A stretch of DNA of 64,000 nt from a virus. The notes under the pieces were generated by a model that worked only from the letters and a program-made list of their open reading frames with translations, was not told where the DNA came from and searched no databases. Where the stretch lies: positions 1-64,000 of the IMG/VR virus record IMGVR_UViG_3300045282_000084. The stretch is one strand, 5' to 3'. Position numbers and translations under genes: made by a program. Positions 50,973-57,825 of this stretch are shown piece by piece (position 1 is the first letter of the stretch; every line of letters starts with the position of its first letter).

Positions 50973-51422
50973 GTGTCAGAGCAAGTCGTTCCCCAGGAGA
51001 CCATGCTGCAACGAGTGCCGTGGTCGGGGGAGATCATCGACGTGAGCGACCCTGCCGTCGTGGCCACCGCCCTGTACGAGTTGCGGGAGATGAGGCGGCG
51101 CATGGCTGAGTTTGAGGAAGCCGCGCAGCAGATGCTGCTCGACCAGATGGACACGCGCGGCCAGTGGACGATGCGGTTCGGGGACAGAGAGGTCGAGGGT
51201 TCGACTCCGGGCGACGACTACTACTACGACGTGGAGCAGTTCCGCAAGGTGTTGGAGGCGGGGCTGCCCGAGGACAGGTTCAACGAGATCGTGACCGTAA
51301 AAGTCACGGAGTCCGTGAATCGAACCAAGGCAAAGGCGCTCCTCAAGGTGCCTCAGTACGAGCAAATCGTCAAAGACGCTCGCGTCGATACCGCCAAGCG
51401 GCGACGGGTGATCGTCCGATGA
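50973..51422 (+). CDS. hypothetical protein in replication operon, 149 aa
   Basis: The GTG start follows GAGGGGGG. The N-terminal half is helical with ALYELREMRRRMAEFEEAAQQMLLDQMD, and the C-terminal half is basic (VNRTKAKALLKVPQYEQIVKDARVDTAKRRRVIV) with YYYDVEQFRKVLEAGLPEDRFNEIVTVKV between. This organisation is common in conserved actinobacterial-phage proteins next to recombination genes. I cannot name a function. It begins a chain of overlapping genes through 54 kb. Confidence 0.65.
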   Translation: MSEQVVPQETMLQRVPWSGEIIDVSDPAVVATALYELREMRRRMAEFEEAAQQMLLDQMDTRGQWTMRFGDREVEGSTPGDDYYYDVEQFRKVLEAGLPEDRFNEIVTVKVTESVNRTKAKALLKVPQYEQIVKDARVDTAKRRRVIVR

Positions 51423-51751
51423 TCGCCCCCGAATCTGTCGCCGAGGTATGGGTGGCCTACTCGCGCCACCACCCACGATCGGTGCCCAGCGACGAACGCA
51501 TGGCGCTGATCGAGCGCAGGCTCAAAGACCACTCGGTCGAGGACTTGATCGATGCGATCGAGGGCAACCATCTGGACTCTCATTGCAACGGACAAAACGT
51601 GCGACACAGGGAGTACCACGACCTGGGACTGATCCTGCGCAACGCCGATCACATCGAACGGTACGGCGCGATAGCCCGCAACGGGGTGCCCCAGACCACC
51701 GCGCGCAAGGCGTGGGAGACGGCGCAGCAGTTGAGGGCGGTGGGCGAATGA
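51419..51751 (+). CDS. replication-associated protein, 110 aa
   Basis: The start overlaps the previous gene by four bases. The sequence VWVAYSRHHPRSVPSDERMALIERRLKDHSVEDLIDAIEGNHLD, then HREYHDLGLILRNADHIERY, resembles the C-terminal domain seen in some phage replication-initiation (replisome organiser) proteins, here as a stand-alone protein. The next gene looks like the loader part. Likely binds DNA or helicase; the call is moderate. Confidence 0.5.
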   Translation: MIAPESVAEVWVAYSRHHPRSVPSDERMALIERRLKDHSVEDLIDAIEGNHLDSHCNGQNVRHREYHDLGLILRNADHIERYGAIARNGVPQTTARKAWETAQQLRAVGE

Positions 51752-52500
51752 AGAAGTCAGACGCTTTCGAGTGCGTGACCGCCCTGGTCGCAGCCTGGCC
51801 GACCCCTGACTGGCCAGATGAGACGATCGAGTTGTACGCCAACCGGATTCAGCCCTTCGACCTGGACATAGGTTCGGCTGCGATCATGTCGCTGGTGGAC
51901 GATGGCGGGTCGTACCGCCCCAGCATCGGCCAGGTGCGCGACCGCTGCCTTGAACTCCAACTCGGAGACCTACCCAGCCCCAACATCGCGTGGGCTGAGG
52001 TGATGGAGCAGATGAAGGAGCCGTACCGCCCCGACGATGCGGGCGAGAAGCTCGACCCGCATCCGCCCCTGTTCTCACACGACCTGATCGCCTACGCGGT
52101 CGCCACCTACCCTGGCAGCGTGCAGTCCATCATCGCCGTGGCCGATGGCAAGTCCACCGACTGGTCGATCGGCACGACGTTCAAGGATCACTACGTCGAG
52201 GTCTGCAAGCGGGTCAAGCGCGACGGGTCGCTTCCGGGCGGCATCATGCCCCGTCGCAGGGACGTGAAGGCCGAGATCGCAGCGCACCAACGCACTCAGG
52301 TGGCACCTGCGCCGACGCCATCGATGGCCCTGACCGAAACCATCGGGCCACCTACGGACGCCCCTGACGATGGCGGTGAGTGGGAGTACGACCCGGACAT
52401 CGACCTGAACACCGGCCGTGTGGTGGGCTGGTACCGCAAGGTGCCACCGACACCAGCGTTTCTGGCGATGTGGGAGAAGCTGTCGGAGAAGACGGTGTGA
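51748..52500 (+). CDS. possible helicase loader / replisome organiser
   Basis: ATG 51748 overlaps the previous gene by four bases. The N-terminal 75 residues (CVTALVAAWPTPDWPDETIELYANRIQPFDLDIGSAAIMSLVDDGGSYRPSIGQVRDRC) have the helical pattern of phage loader/inhibitor proteins of the G39P type. The middle (AWAEVMEQMKE, LIAYAVATYPGSVQ, IGTTFKDHYVEVCKR) is also helical. A Pro-rich hinge and a small C-terminal tail follow. Such proteins bring the replicative helicase to the origin. The helicase itself is not in the window. Confidence 0.45.
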   Translation: MKKSDAFECVTALVAAWPTPDWPDETIELYANRIQPFDLDIGSAAIMSLVDDGGSYRPSIGQVRDRCLELQLGDLPSPNIAWAEVMEQMKEPYRPDDAGEKLDPHPPLFSHDLIAYAVATYPGSVQSIIAVADGKSTDWSIGTTFKDHYVEVCKRVKRDGSLPGGIMPRRRDVKAEIAAHQRTQVAPAPTPSMALTETIGPPTDAPDDGGEWEYDPDIDLNTGRVVGWYRKVPPTPAFLAMWEKLSEKTV

Positions 52501-52724
52501 AGACCTACGCCATGATCGTGGCGGGCACGCTCACGTTCGTCCCCGTCCACTCTCCTGAATATGGGGTGTGGGACTACCCGCTACCGATCAGCCTGGACGA
52601 CCCCTATGTGCTGACCGAGATCGCGGCGGCATGTGAAACCTTCGGAGTGTCAATCTCGCAGGTGAAGGCGGTGTTGGCTCAGGCCGACAAGGATATGGAA
52701 GCTGCTATGAGGAGGGAGGAATGA
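52497..52724 (+). CDS. hypothetical protein, 75 aa
   Basis: I chose GTG 52497, which overlaps the previous stop; ATG 52512 is an alternative. It has a short beta part (MIVAGTLTFVPVHSPEYGVWDYPL) and a helical end (YVLTEIAAACETFGVSISQVKAVLAQADKDME). No family recognised; it lies in the replication operon and is translationally coupled on both sides. Confidence 0.55.
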   Translation: MKTYAMIVAGTLTFVPVHSPEYGVWDYPLPISLDDPYVLTEIAAACETFGVSISQVKAVLAQADKDMEAAMRREE

Positions 52725-52915
52725 TGTTGTGCACCTGCATGAGCGGTAGGAAGCCCTGCGGCGTCAAAGGCACACAGTTGATCAGGATCGAGACTCAGAT
52801 TCGTGAGGGCTACGCGGTGCACTCGGAGCGAGTGATGTGCGATGAGCACGCAGAACAGACTCTAGAAGGAAGCCGCCGATCGGGCAGCAAAATCTCTGCG
52901 CAGGCAATCGTATGA
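52721..52915 (+). CDS. Cys-rich small protein, 64 aa
   Basis: The start overlaps the previous gene (ATGATG). It opens with a CTCMSGRKPCG cluster and has VMCDEHAEQ further on, giving a C-x-C...C...CxxH pattern for one zinc ion. A Ser/Arg-rich tail follows. Its role is unknown; nucleic-acid binding is plausible for phage zinc ribbons of this size. Confidence 0.55.
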   Translation: MMLCTCMSGRKPCGVKGTQLIRIETQIREGYAVHSERVMCDEHAEQTLEGSRRSGSKISAQAIV

Positions 52916-53145
52916 AGGGCAAAGGTGAGAACGAACTGCATGACGGCGAGCCGTATTTCAGGATCAGAGCGCAAGATGCACTCGCTCCACTTGCGGTCGA
53001 AGCATGGGCAAGTTTCTGCGAACTAGCAGCCACAGCGACCGGGGTTGACAATCTCTATAGACAAGCGCGCGAAGCTCGGGAGATCGCAGAGGATATGAGA
53101 AAGTGGCAGACCAACAACCCTGAGAAGACAAAATGGCCTGACTGA
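52912..53145 (+). CDS. hypothetical protein, 77 aa
   Basis: The ATG overlaps the previous stop. It contains a helical region (DALAPLAVEAWASFCELAATATGVDNLYRQAREAREIAEDMRKW) and a polar tail. Codon use is a little more AT-rich than its neighbours. No family is recognised. It is coupled to the J-domain gene downstream by a one-base overlap. Confidence 0.55.
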   Translation: MKGKGENELHDGEPYFRIRAQDALAPLAVEAWASFCELAATATGVDNLYRQAREAREIAEDMRKWQTNNPEKTKWPD

Positions 53146-53774
53146 TGGCCTTCATCGATCTTGACATGACATTCCGGCCGATCGACAAGTGGCCGAGCAA
53201 GTTGACCCCCGATTGGGAGCGTCGTCGTGCGCCCTTCAAGGCCAAATGGATGGACACCGTGGGTCTGTTGGAGCGTGAGCTACGCATGCTCGACGCCGAG
53301 CACACTGTCGTGCAGGTGGCCCTGGATGAGTCACAGATAAGACTCGATGGACGGCCGCGTGCTGCCGCAGTAGCCTCCCATCCGGGGGTCATCATCGCTT
53401 TCGATTCCAAGCACGGTCCCTTGCAGTACAGCACCGACAAGTACGAGAGCTGGCAAGAGAACATCAGGGCTATCGCCCTGGCGCTTGAGTCGCTGCGTCG
53501 AGTCGATCGCTACGGCGTCTCGAAGCAAGGTGAGCAGTACAAGGGCTGGCGTCAGTTGACACAGACCACCGGCCCCCACTTTGCGGGCAAGGGTGAGGCG
53601 GCTGAGTGGCTGGCGGACATCATCGGCTACTACGACGCAAGCGACATCCTCGACTTCGATGATCGGGCGCGTGACGCATATATCTCTGCGGCCAAGAAGC
53701 TGCACCCTGATGCTGGTGGATCTGAGGGTGAGTTTCGCAAGCTGGTGTTGGCGAAGGAGGTGCTCGGCGTATGA
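53145..53774 (+). CDS. J-domain protein
   Basis: The last 40 residues hold a J-domain core (ARDAYISAAKKLHPDAGGSEGEFRKLVLAKEVL) with the HPD motif at residues 187-189, which stimulates the ATPase of DnaK/Hsp70. The N-terminal 150 residues are unique: a helical WERRRAPFKAKWMDTVGLLERELRML followed by beta strands (HTVVQVALDESQIRLDGRPRA, GVIIAFDSKHGPLQYSTD). Actinobacterial phages commonly carry such proteins. It may borrow the host chaperone for replication or assembly; the unique part presumably binds the client. Confidence 0.78.
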   Translation: MAFIDLDMTFRPIDKWPSKLTPDWERRRAPFKAKWMDTVGLLERELRMLDAEHTVVQVALDESQIRLDGRPRAAAVASHPGVIIAFDSKHGPLQYSTDKYESWQENIRAIALALESLRRVDRYGVSKQGEQYKGWRQLTQTTGPHFAGKGEAAEWLADIIGYYDASDILDFDDRARDAYISAAKKLHPDAGGSEGEFRKLVLAKEVLGV

Positions 53775-54001
53775 CCAAGCTGGAGGCGTTCTGCCTCGCT
53801 CAGTTGGAGAAGAAGGTGATGAGTACGCGGGCGCTGACTGTGGCTGCTCGCCGTACACTCGGGGCCAAAGTCTCAAACACGATGCACGCGATGCCCACGC
53901 CCGTCAACTACGCCGCCATCGAGGTTGCCCTGCGCTCCCTCGAACGCGATGGGCTTGTGCTGCGCCGTGGGCACCCACCCGAATGGAAGGCCCGTGGGTA
54001 A
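53771..54001 (+). CDS. small winged-helix-like protein, 76 aa
   Basis: It overlaps the J-domain gene by four bases. The sequence TKLEAFCLAQLEKKVMSTRALTVAARRTLG, then YAAIEVALRSLERDGLVLRRGHPPEW, follows a winged-helix layout, with the recognition helix and a wing. It is probably a DNA-binding regulator. Eight bases overlap with the next gene. Confidence 0.55.
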   Translation: MTKLEAFCLAQLEKKVMSTRALTVAARRTLGAKVSNTMHAMPTPVNYAAIEVALRSLERDGLVLRRGHPPEWKARG

Positions 54002-54575
54002 GGCTGGTCGTCCCAGGCTGTACGACCACGACGAGATCAAGCGGTTGTATGCAGAGGGTAAGACGCCCTGGCAGATCCACAAGATCATCGGCTGTGACGG
54101 AAAGACCCCCTACATCGTGCTTGGCCTACAGCGTCCCCGAACGCCTGAGTCGCTCGCCCGTACCAAGGCCCAGAAACGGCTGCGAACGCAACGCCGACAG
54201 GAGCGCCGTCGCCTGGCCCGCGAGGCCCGCATCACCGCCGCCCTGGAAGCGATCAGGGAGTTCAGCGCGTGGAATGGTGGCCCACCTCACTTTCGGGACT
54301 GGGGCACGAATGATCTGCCCTCGGCGAACACCATCCACACGCTGTTTGGCGGTGCAGGGGCAGCGGTACGAGCGGCTGGGTTCGAGTTCGAGCCGGACAA
54401 ATCAGGGGGCCGTCACCCGACCGTTGAACGCAAGACACAGGCGGATGTGACACCGTGCCAGCGGGCGGGGTGTCATCGCAAGGGATTGTATCTGTACAGC
54501 GATTTCCTGCTCAACTTGAGCGAAAAACTCTGCCTTGAGCACTATCAGGAACGAATGAATGCCCTCTCACGGTGA
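53994..54575 (+). CDS. DNA-binding protein with HTH and homing-endonuclease-associated repeat
   Basis: I chose GTG 53994. Residues of about 5-32 form a resolvase-like helix-turn-helix (GRPRLYDHDEIKRLYAEGKTPWQIHKIIG). A basic helix follows (KAQKRLRTQRRQERRRLAREARI). Residues of about 90-125 match a homing-endonuclease-associated repeat (FSAWNGGPPHFRDWGTNDLPSANTIHTLFGG). The C-terminus has a zinc-ribbon-like CQRAGCHRKG and CLEHY. This mix is common in phage-encoded homing-type or regulatory proteins. No nuclease core is obvious, so it may be a regulator. Confidence 0.65.
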   Translation: MGKAGRPRLYDHDEIKRLYAEGKTPWQIHKIIGCDGKTPYIVLGLQRPRTPESLARTKAQKRLRTQRRQERRRLAREARITAALEAIREFSAWNGGPPHFRDWGTNDLPSANTIHTLFGGAGAAVRAAGFEFEPDKSGGRHPTVERKTQADVTPCQRAGCHRKGLYLYSDFLLNLSEKLCLEHYQERMNALSR

Positions 54576-54578
54576 TGG

Positions 54579-54608
54579 TACACTTCGCGCACAGTCAGGT
54601 AAACCACC
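54579..54608 (+). promoter_or_regulatory. TACACT promoter-like element with GGTAAACCACC leader motif
   Basis: TACACT at 54579-54584 and GGTAAACCACC at 54598-54608 precede the gene at 54622. The same two elements with near-identical spacing occur at 60974-61002. The -35 region is weak (ATGAAT with an 18-base spacer). The shared leader suggests co-regulation. Confidence 0.45.
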
Positions 54609-54621
54609 GAAAGGGGCAAGC

Positions 54622-54912
54622 ATGCACTCCTACCACGCGAGAACAGACCCGAGCATTGATCCCATGTACTTCGACGGCTGCGCCGAGTGTCTCCACCACG
54701 CGCAGAGGCCAGAGGTGTACCTGGACACCGAGCGCTTGGCGGCCATGTGGGACGAGATGGTGCGCGTTGAGCGAGATTACAGCGAGAGCTATCGCTCCGT
54801 CGCCGATGGCGTTGCGGGCCGAAACCTCTATCGGTTCGCGGTGTTCATGGAGCGGATCGGGATCAACCCATGGCAACCGTTGGGGGAGATGGTAGTACGG
54901 CCACCGTTCTAG
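54622..54912 (+). CDS. small Cys-containing phage protein, 96 aa
   Basis: The ATG follows AAAGGGGC. The protein opens SYHARTDPSIDPMYFDGCAECLHHAQRP, with a CxxC and a neighbouring His-His, then a long helical part (LDTERLAAMWDEMVRVERDYSESYRS) and ends MERIGINPWQPLGEM. This overall form is recurrent in actinobacterial-phage early regions. Function unknown; metal binding is likely. Confidence 0.6.
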   Translation: MHSYHARTDPSIDPMYFDGCAECLHHAQRPEVYLDTERLAAMWDEMVRVERDYSESYRSVADGVAGRNLYRFAVFMERIGINPWQPLGEMVVRPPF

Positions 54913-55022
54913 CCATAGTCGTCATGTGCATGCTGTTCGCGGCCTTCAAGGGTGCGGCTCGCAAGCGCAAGTACCTGCCCGAGAAGCGACGGCGATCGAT
55001 TCGCCTGTGGTGGTTCTGGTGA
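54870..55022 (+). CDS. single-pass membrane protein, 50 aa
   Basis: The ATG lies within the previous gene (43-base overlap in another frame). It has one hydrophobic segment (TVLAIVVMCMLFAAF, residues about 12-26) followed by a very basic tail (GAARKRKYLPEKRRRSIRLWWFW), placing the tail in the cytoplasm. The last four bases overlap the next gene. The large overlap lowers confidence, but the topology is clear. Confidence 0.45.
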   Translation: MATVGGDGSTATVLAIVVMCMLFAAFKGAARKRKYLPEKRRRSIRLWWFW

Positions 55023-55216
55023 GCGACCCTCAGAACATGTACGTGTGCGACCTGTGCCACGAGGAGTTCGAGGGTGCATCCTCCCATGAGGATGCTCTAG
55101 CCGAGGCCGTTGCGATGTTCGGAGATGCAGTTGCGAAGCCAGAGGATCGGGGTGTCGTGTGCGACGATTGCTGGCCGGAAGTGCGAAGGTGGCTAACAAA
55201 CCAAGGCTTGATATGA
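55019..55216 (+). CDS. zinc-ribbon protein, 65 aa
   Basis: GTG 55019 overlaps the previous stop. The protein has two CxxC pairs, YVCDLCHEEF and VVCDDCWPEV, separated by a helix (SSHEDALAEAVAMFGDA), fitting one zinc ion. Such small ribbons often bind nucleic acids or act as regulators. It is coupled to the next gene. Confidence 0.6.
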   Translation: MSDPQNMYVCDLCHEEFEGASSHEDALAEAVAMFGDAVAKPEDRGVVCDDCWPEVRRWLTNQGLI

Positions 55217-55629
55217 GGGTGACCAACATTCCACCCGGTCTGCTTTGCACCCGCCACCTTCTGCGAGAGCACCTGGCGATCCATCAGTTCTCCGACTATG
55301 CGCGCTCGAATCGCATCCAGCCCTACGCCGATGCTGGACTGGTCGAGGTTCACAATCTCCGCCGTCGCCACGATGAAATCGCCAACGAGATGAAGACGCG
55401 CACACTGTTTCACTGGGACAAAGCCGAGGAACGCAAGTGGCAGGGCATAGAACTACGTGAGACAGGGAGGGTCGATCCAGGCATGAATCTGGACATCCTT
55501 CGCTACGAGTGTCCCGACTGCTCCTCGCTGATCAAACACGCCGCAGAGAACGGCGAGGTGTCAGCCGCACCGAGATTGCGAGGGCGTACAGTACGCGCTC
55601 ACCAGCGCGAGCAGAAAGGGTGGTCGTGA
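55213..55629 (+). CDS. possible pyrimidine-dimer DNA glycosylase-like protein
   Basis: ATG 55213 overlaps the previous stop. The N-terminal 75 residues (MRVTNIPPGLLCTRHLLREHLAIHQFSDYARSNRIQ, then GLVEVHNLRRRHDEIANEMKTR) have the pattern of pyrimidine-dimer glycosylase-related proteins, in which a short N-terminal strand, the CxxHLLxEH helix and a second HDEIAxEM helix are conserved. T4 DenV is the classic member that removes UV damage, but overall identity to it would be low. The C-terminal part has a CPDC zinc-like pair and a basic end and may be a separate feature. Moderate confidence only. Confidence 0.45.
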   Translation: MRVTNIPPGLLCTRHLLREHLAIHQFSDYARSNRIQPYADAGLVEVHNLRRRHDEIANEMKTRTLFHWDKAEERKWQGIELRETGRVDPGMNLDILRYECPDCSSLIKHAAENGEVSAAPRLRGRTVRAHQREQKGWS

Positions 55630-55775
55630 GCTTTTTTCAGATCGACAAGGAGATCCCATGCCCCGATTGCGAGTCATCGATGGACCCCGACGAGCAGCTC
55701 TCCTGCCCCACCTGTGGGGGAGCTGGCGTGGTGCCTGAGTCGTGGGTAAGCCCCGAAAGGGAGCGCGAGACCTGA
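55626..55775 (+). CDS. DnaJ-type zinc-finger protein, 49 aa
   Basis: GTG 55626 overlaps the previous stop. The sequence IPCPDCESSMDPDEQLSCPTCGGAGVV shows two CxxC pairs with a CxxCGGAG ending, as in the Cys-rich domain of DnaJ. It overlaps the next gene by 34 bases. Whether it works with the J-domain protein 2 kb upstream is unknown. Confidence 0.55.
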   Translation: MSFFQIDKEIPCPDCESSMDPDEQLSCPTCGGAGVVPESWVSPERERET

Positions 55776-56071
55776 CCCTGTGGGACGACGCTGTGAGGCA
55801 GATCGCCATCGACGGAGGCACCTTCAACCCAGAGCGTGACGGAGACCGGCTTCGCCGCCAGTTGGTGCGCGTGCGCTCACTGATGCTCGACGGTCGCTGG
55901 CGCACACTGGCTGAAATCAGCCTGGTCACCGGCTACCCCGAGGCGTCGGTGTCTGCCCGTCTGCGTGATCTGCGCAAGGCGCGCTTCGGCTCGCACTTGG
56001 TGGAGCGAGAGTACGTGTCGAAGGGACTTTGGAAATACCGTGTCGAACGCCCCAGCCCACCACCGGAGTGA
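55742..56071 (+). CDS. winged-helix DNA-binding protein, 109 aa
   Basis: GTG 55742 is the start; it overlaps the preceding gene by 34 bases. Residues of about 50-105 are a winged helix: RWRTLAEISLVTGYPEASVSARLRDLRKARFGSHLVERE, then YVSKGLWKYRV as the wing. This form is common in phage regulators and replication accessory proteins. The first 45 residues are a helical, basic leader. A regulator of the early operon is plausible. Confidence 0.65.
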   Translation: MGKPRKGARDLTLWDDAVRQIAIDGGTFNPERDGDRLRRQLVRVRSLMLDGRWRTLAEISLVTGYPEASVSARLRDLRKARFGSHLVEREYVSKGLWKYRVERPSPPPE

Positions 56072-56210
56072 TGGAAGCTGCGACTGGGATGGCTGCGGAG
56101 ACAAAGCCACTCAGACGCTGTACGTCAGCTCTGGATTCGACGGTAAGAAAGTAGAGATCAGAGTGTGCGACAAACACCACCGGAGCTTGACCAAGCCATG
56201 GACGGCCTGA
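56040..56210 (+). CDS. small zinc-binding protein, 56 aa
   Basis: GTG 56040 lies inside the previous gene (32-base overlap). The core is SCDWDGCGDKATQTLYVSSG and VEIRVCDKHHRSLT, a C-x5-C...C-x2-H pattern for one zinc ion, found in many short phage proteins. No enzymatic motif. It is followed directly by another coupled gene. Confidence 0.5.
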   Translation: MSNAPAHHRSDGSCDWDGCGDKATQTLYVSSGFDGKKVEIRVCDKHHRSLTKPWTA

Positions 56211-56359
56211 CCAACAGCGAGAAAGCCATACTGAACGTGGTGCTCGAAGTGTCGCAGGAGTACGACATGGCCTTCGATGCAGCCGCCGAACGGATAGGGA
56301 TTGACAAGGATTATGCCTTCCGACTATTCCTCAAAGCGCACGGGTTGCAAAGACCGTAA
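56198..56359 (+). CDS. helix-turn-helix-like protein, 53 aa
   Basis: The ATG overlaps the previous gene by 13 bases. The sequence LTNSEKAILNVVLEVSQEYDMAFDAAAERIGIDKDYAFRLFLKAHGL has a helix-turn-helix layout, with AAERIGIDKDYAFRLF as the second and third helices. It is probably a DNA-binding protein, though shorter than most. Confidence 0.45.
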   Translation: MDGLTNSEKAILNVVLEVSQEYDMAFDAAAERIGIDKDYAFRLFLKAHGLQRP

Positions 56360-56498
56360 GATCGGCGAGATCAAGTGGGTAACTCTGAAAGGGCCGATCA
56401 AGATCGAAGTGAAGGGCCGAGTGCATCAGATGTTCGAGGGCGATGTCGTAGGATGGGATTCAGAAGGAGACATCTTGATAGGGTTTCGGACGGTCTAA
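56313..56498 (+). CDS. small beta-barrel-like protein, 61 aa
   Basis: ATG 56313 lies in the previous gene (47-base overlap); TTG 56301 is in frame too. After a basic start (RTGCKDRKIG) it forms alternating strands (EIKWVTLKGPIKIEVKGRVHQMFEGDVVGWDSEGDILIGF), like an SH3- or OB-type barrel. The overlap reduces certainty. It ends just before a promoter-like TATAAT. Confidence 0.45.
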   Translation: MPSDYSSKRTGCKDRKIGEIKWVTLKGPIKIEVKGRVHQMFEGDVVGWDSEGDILIGFRTV

Positions 56499-56507
56499 GT
56501 GACCCCG

Positions 56508-56513
56508 TATAAT
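56508..56513 (+). promoter_or_regulatory. -10 element TATAAT before zinc-finger gene
   Basis: A perfect TATAAT lies 30 bases upstream of the ATG at 56544, between closely packed genes. The -35 17 bases upstream is weak (TTCGGA). AAAGGGGAG provides the ribosome binding site. Confidence 0.45.
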
Positions 56514-56543
56514 GACATGCGAACGACAAACAAAGGGGAGACG

Positions 56544-56678
56544 ATGGCAACATGCAAGCGGTGCGGCACAATGGGCGCAACCGCTGAGTTTCGCAAGTCG
56601 CCCACGGCCGGGTACCTGTGCAAGGACCACGTGGCCTGTAAGCGCCGTGAGCGCAAGATCCGCGAGGCACGCAGATGA
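56544..56678 (+). CDS. small zinc-finger protein, 44 aa
   Basis: AAAGGGGAG sets the ATG. The protein contains CKRCGTMGATAEF and LCKDHVACKRRERK, a C-x2-C...C-x2-H/C zinc site with a basic helical tail suited to nucleic-acid binding. It overlaps the methyltransferase-like gene by four bases and has its own TATAAT upstream, so it may begin an operon. Confidence 0.6.
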   Translation: MATCKRCGTMGATAEFRKSPTAGYLCKDHVACKRRERKIREARR

Positions 56679-57448
56679 AGCCAGAGCCGTGGTGTTGCAA
56701 GGATGTGGCTGACCCTTGCTGCATCGACATCGCAGAGGTGGTGGATTACAGCCTGATCGGTCGCAGCAGCAAGCCCGCCGTGACCCGCCTGCTCCACCGC
56801 GACTGGTGGCGGCAGTATCAGGTGCCGTGGCCAGTGGCCGAGGTTGGAGATTGGGCGGTGCGTAGGTATGAGATCAAGCCCGCCTGGGCTGCGCTGCACA
56901 ACTTGAATCACCCAGATGTGGGCCTGCACGTGACCCCCGGCGAGTACACCAAGCTGATGTTCAAGAACCGGGATGTGGTCATGTCCGACACACAGGCGGA
57001 AATCCAGGATCACCTGGAGTTCATCGACCGCGCCCATGGCCGGGTGCTGATCAACGGTCTTGGACTCGGCGTGTCCCTCAGAGCCATCCTCATGAAGCAT
57101 CAGGGTGGGTGCGTCGAGCACGTCGATGTGGTGGAGATCGAACAGGACGTGATCGACCTGATCGGCCCCCACTTCGCGGATGACTCTCGCGTCACCATCC
57201 ACCAGGCGGACGCCTACACGGTCACATGGCCGCGCAACACGAGATGGCACGTAGCCTGGCATGACATCTGGCCCTCGATTGACCCGGACGAACTCGCGCA
57301 GCACACCAGGCTGCTGCGAAAGTACAGCCAGCGCGTCAACTGGCAGGGATGCTGGAAGCACGACTGGATGGTGAAGTTCGCTCGATGGGAGAAAGAGCAC
57401 AGTCGCAGGCGCGATGAAGATGTCGTTGGAGCATACGTCGCCTCGTAA
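56675..57448 (+). CDS. SAM-dependent methyltransferase-like protein
   Basis: The 257-residue protein contains a class I Rossmann methyltransferase core: motif I GRVLINGLGLGVSLRAIL (residues about 122-139), an acidic end of beta-2 in HVDVVEIEQDVIDLI (Glu155), an acidic turn in VTIHQADAYTV (Asp179), then WHVAWHDIWPSI. The usual GxGxG loop reads NGLGLGV. The N-terminus has a Cys-rich stretch (CCKD, PCCID) suggesting metal binding. The substrate could be protein, RNA or a small molecule; catalytic NPPY-type motifs for DNA N-methylation are absent. Position in an early operon hints at anti-defence or nucleic-acid modification, but this is unproven. Confidence 0.6.
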   Translation: MKPEPWCCKDVADPCCIDIAEVVDYSLIGRSSKPAVTRLLHRDWWRQYQVPWPVAEVGDWAVRRYEIKPAWAALHNLNHPDVGLHVTPGEYTKLMFKNRDVVMSDTQAEIQDHLEFIDRAHGRVLINGLGLGVSLRAILMKHQGGCVEHVDVVEIEQDVIDLIGPHFADDSRVTIHQADAYTVTWPRNTRWHVAWHDIWPSIDPDELAQHTRLLRKYSQRVNWQGCWKHDWMVKFARWEKEHSRRRDEDVVGAYVAS

Positions 57449-57496
57449 ACCCTGGTAGAATATGCAGCATCATTCAGGGGGAAGGGAGGTGAACGT

Positions 57497-57700
57497 ATGG
57501 CGAGCGAACTGGCAGTCAAGGCAGCGACACTGGTCGATGTGAAGAACAGGCTGGAGGCGGAGGTCGCGAGCAAGTCCAAGCGCATCGGTTTCCAGCGTGC
57601 GATCGACGTTGTGACCAGCATGCACCTGGAGCTTCTGAACGAGGTTCTGGCGCGTGAGAACGAGACGGACAGTGACAAGGTTCGGAAGGTGAGCGCGTAG
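57497..57700 (+). CDS. helical protein, 67 aa
   Basis: GGGAGGTGAACGT gives a good ribosome binding site, and TAGAAT at 57456 may be its own -10. It is helical (LAVKAATLVDVKNRLEAEVASKSKRIGFQRAIDVVTSMHLELLNEVL) with an acidic end. A strong terminator follows. It seems to be a small autonomous gene. Family not recognised. Confidence 0.6.
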   Translation: MASELAVKAATLVDVKNRLEAEVASKSKRIGFQRAIDVVTSMHLELLNEVLARENETDSDKVRKVSA

Positions 57701-57729
57701 AACTGTGCGCTTCGGAGTGGGGATGGCTT

Positions 57730-57755
57730 AGAGGGGACTTCGGTCCCCTCTTTGC
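57730..57755 (+). terminator. Rho-independent terminator with UUCG loop
   Basis: AGAGGGGAC and GTCCCCTCT form a perfect nine-pair stem capped by TTCG, followed by TTGCGTT. It ends the transcript of the 57497 gene and separates it from the next operon. Confidence 0.75.
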
Positions 57756-57825
57756 GTTCCTATGCAGACCCTCTACCGTAGGTGATATTGTGTACGCACA
57801 TGGTAGTCAACCGAAAGGGTGGAAG

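Noticed and set aside
51187-51215. GAGGGTTCGACTCC looks like a tRNA T-arm
   Set aside because: It lies inside the 50973 gene and no acceptor, D or anticodon arm can be formed upstream.
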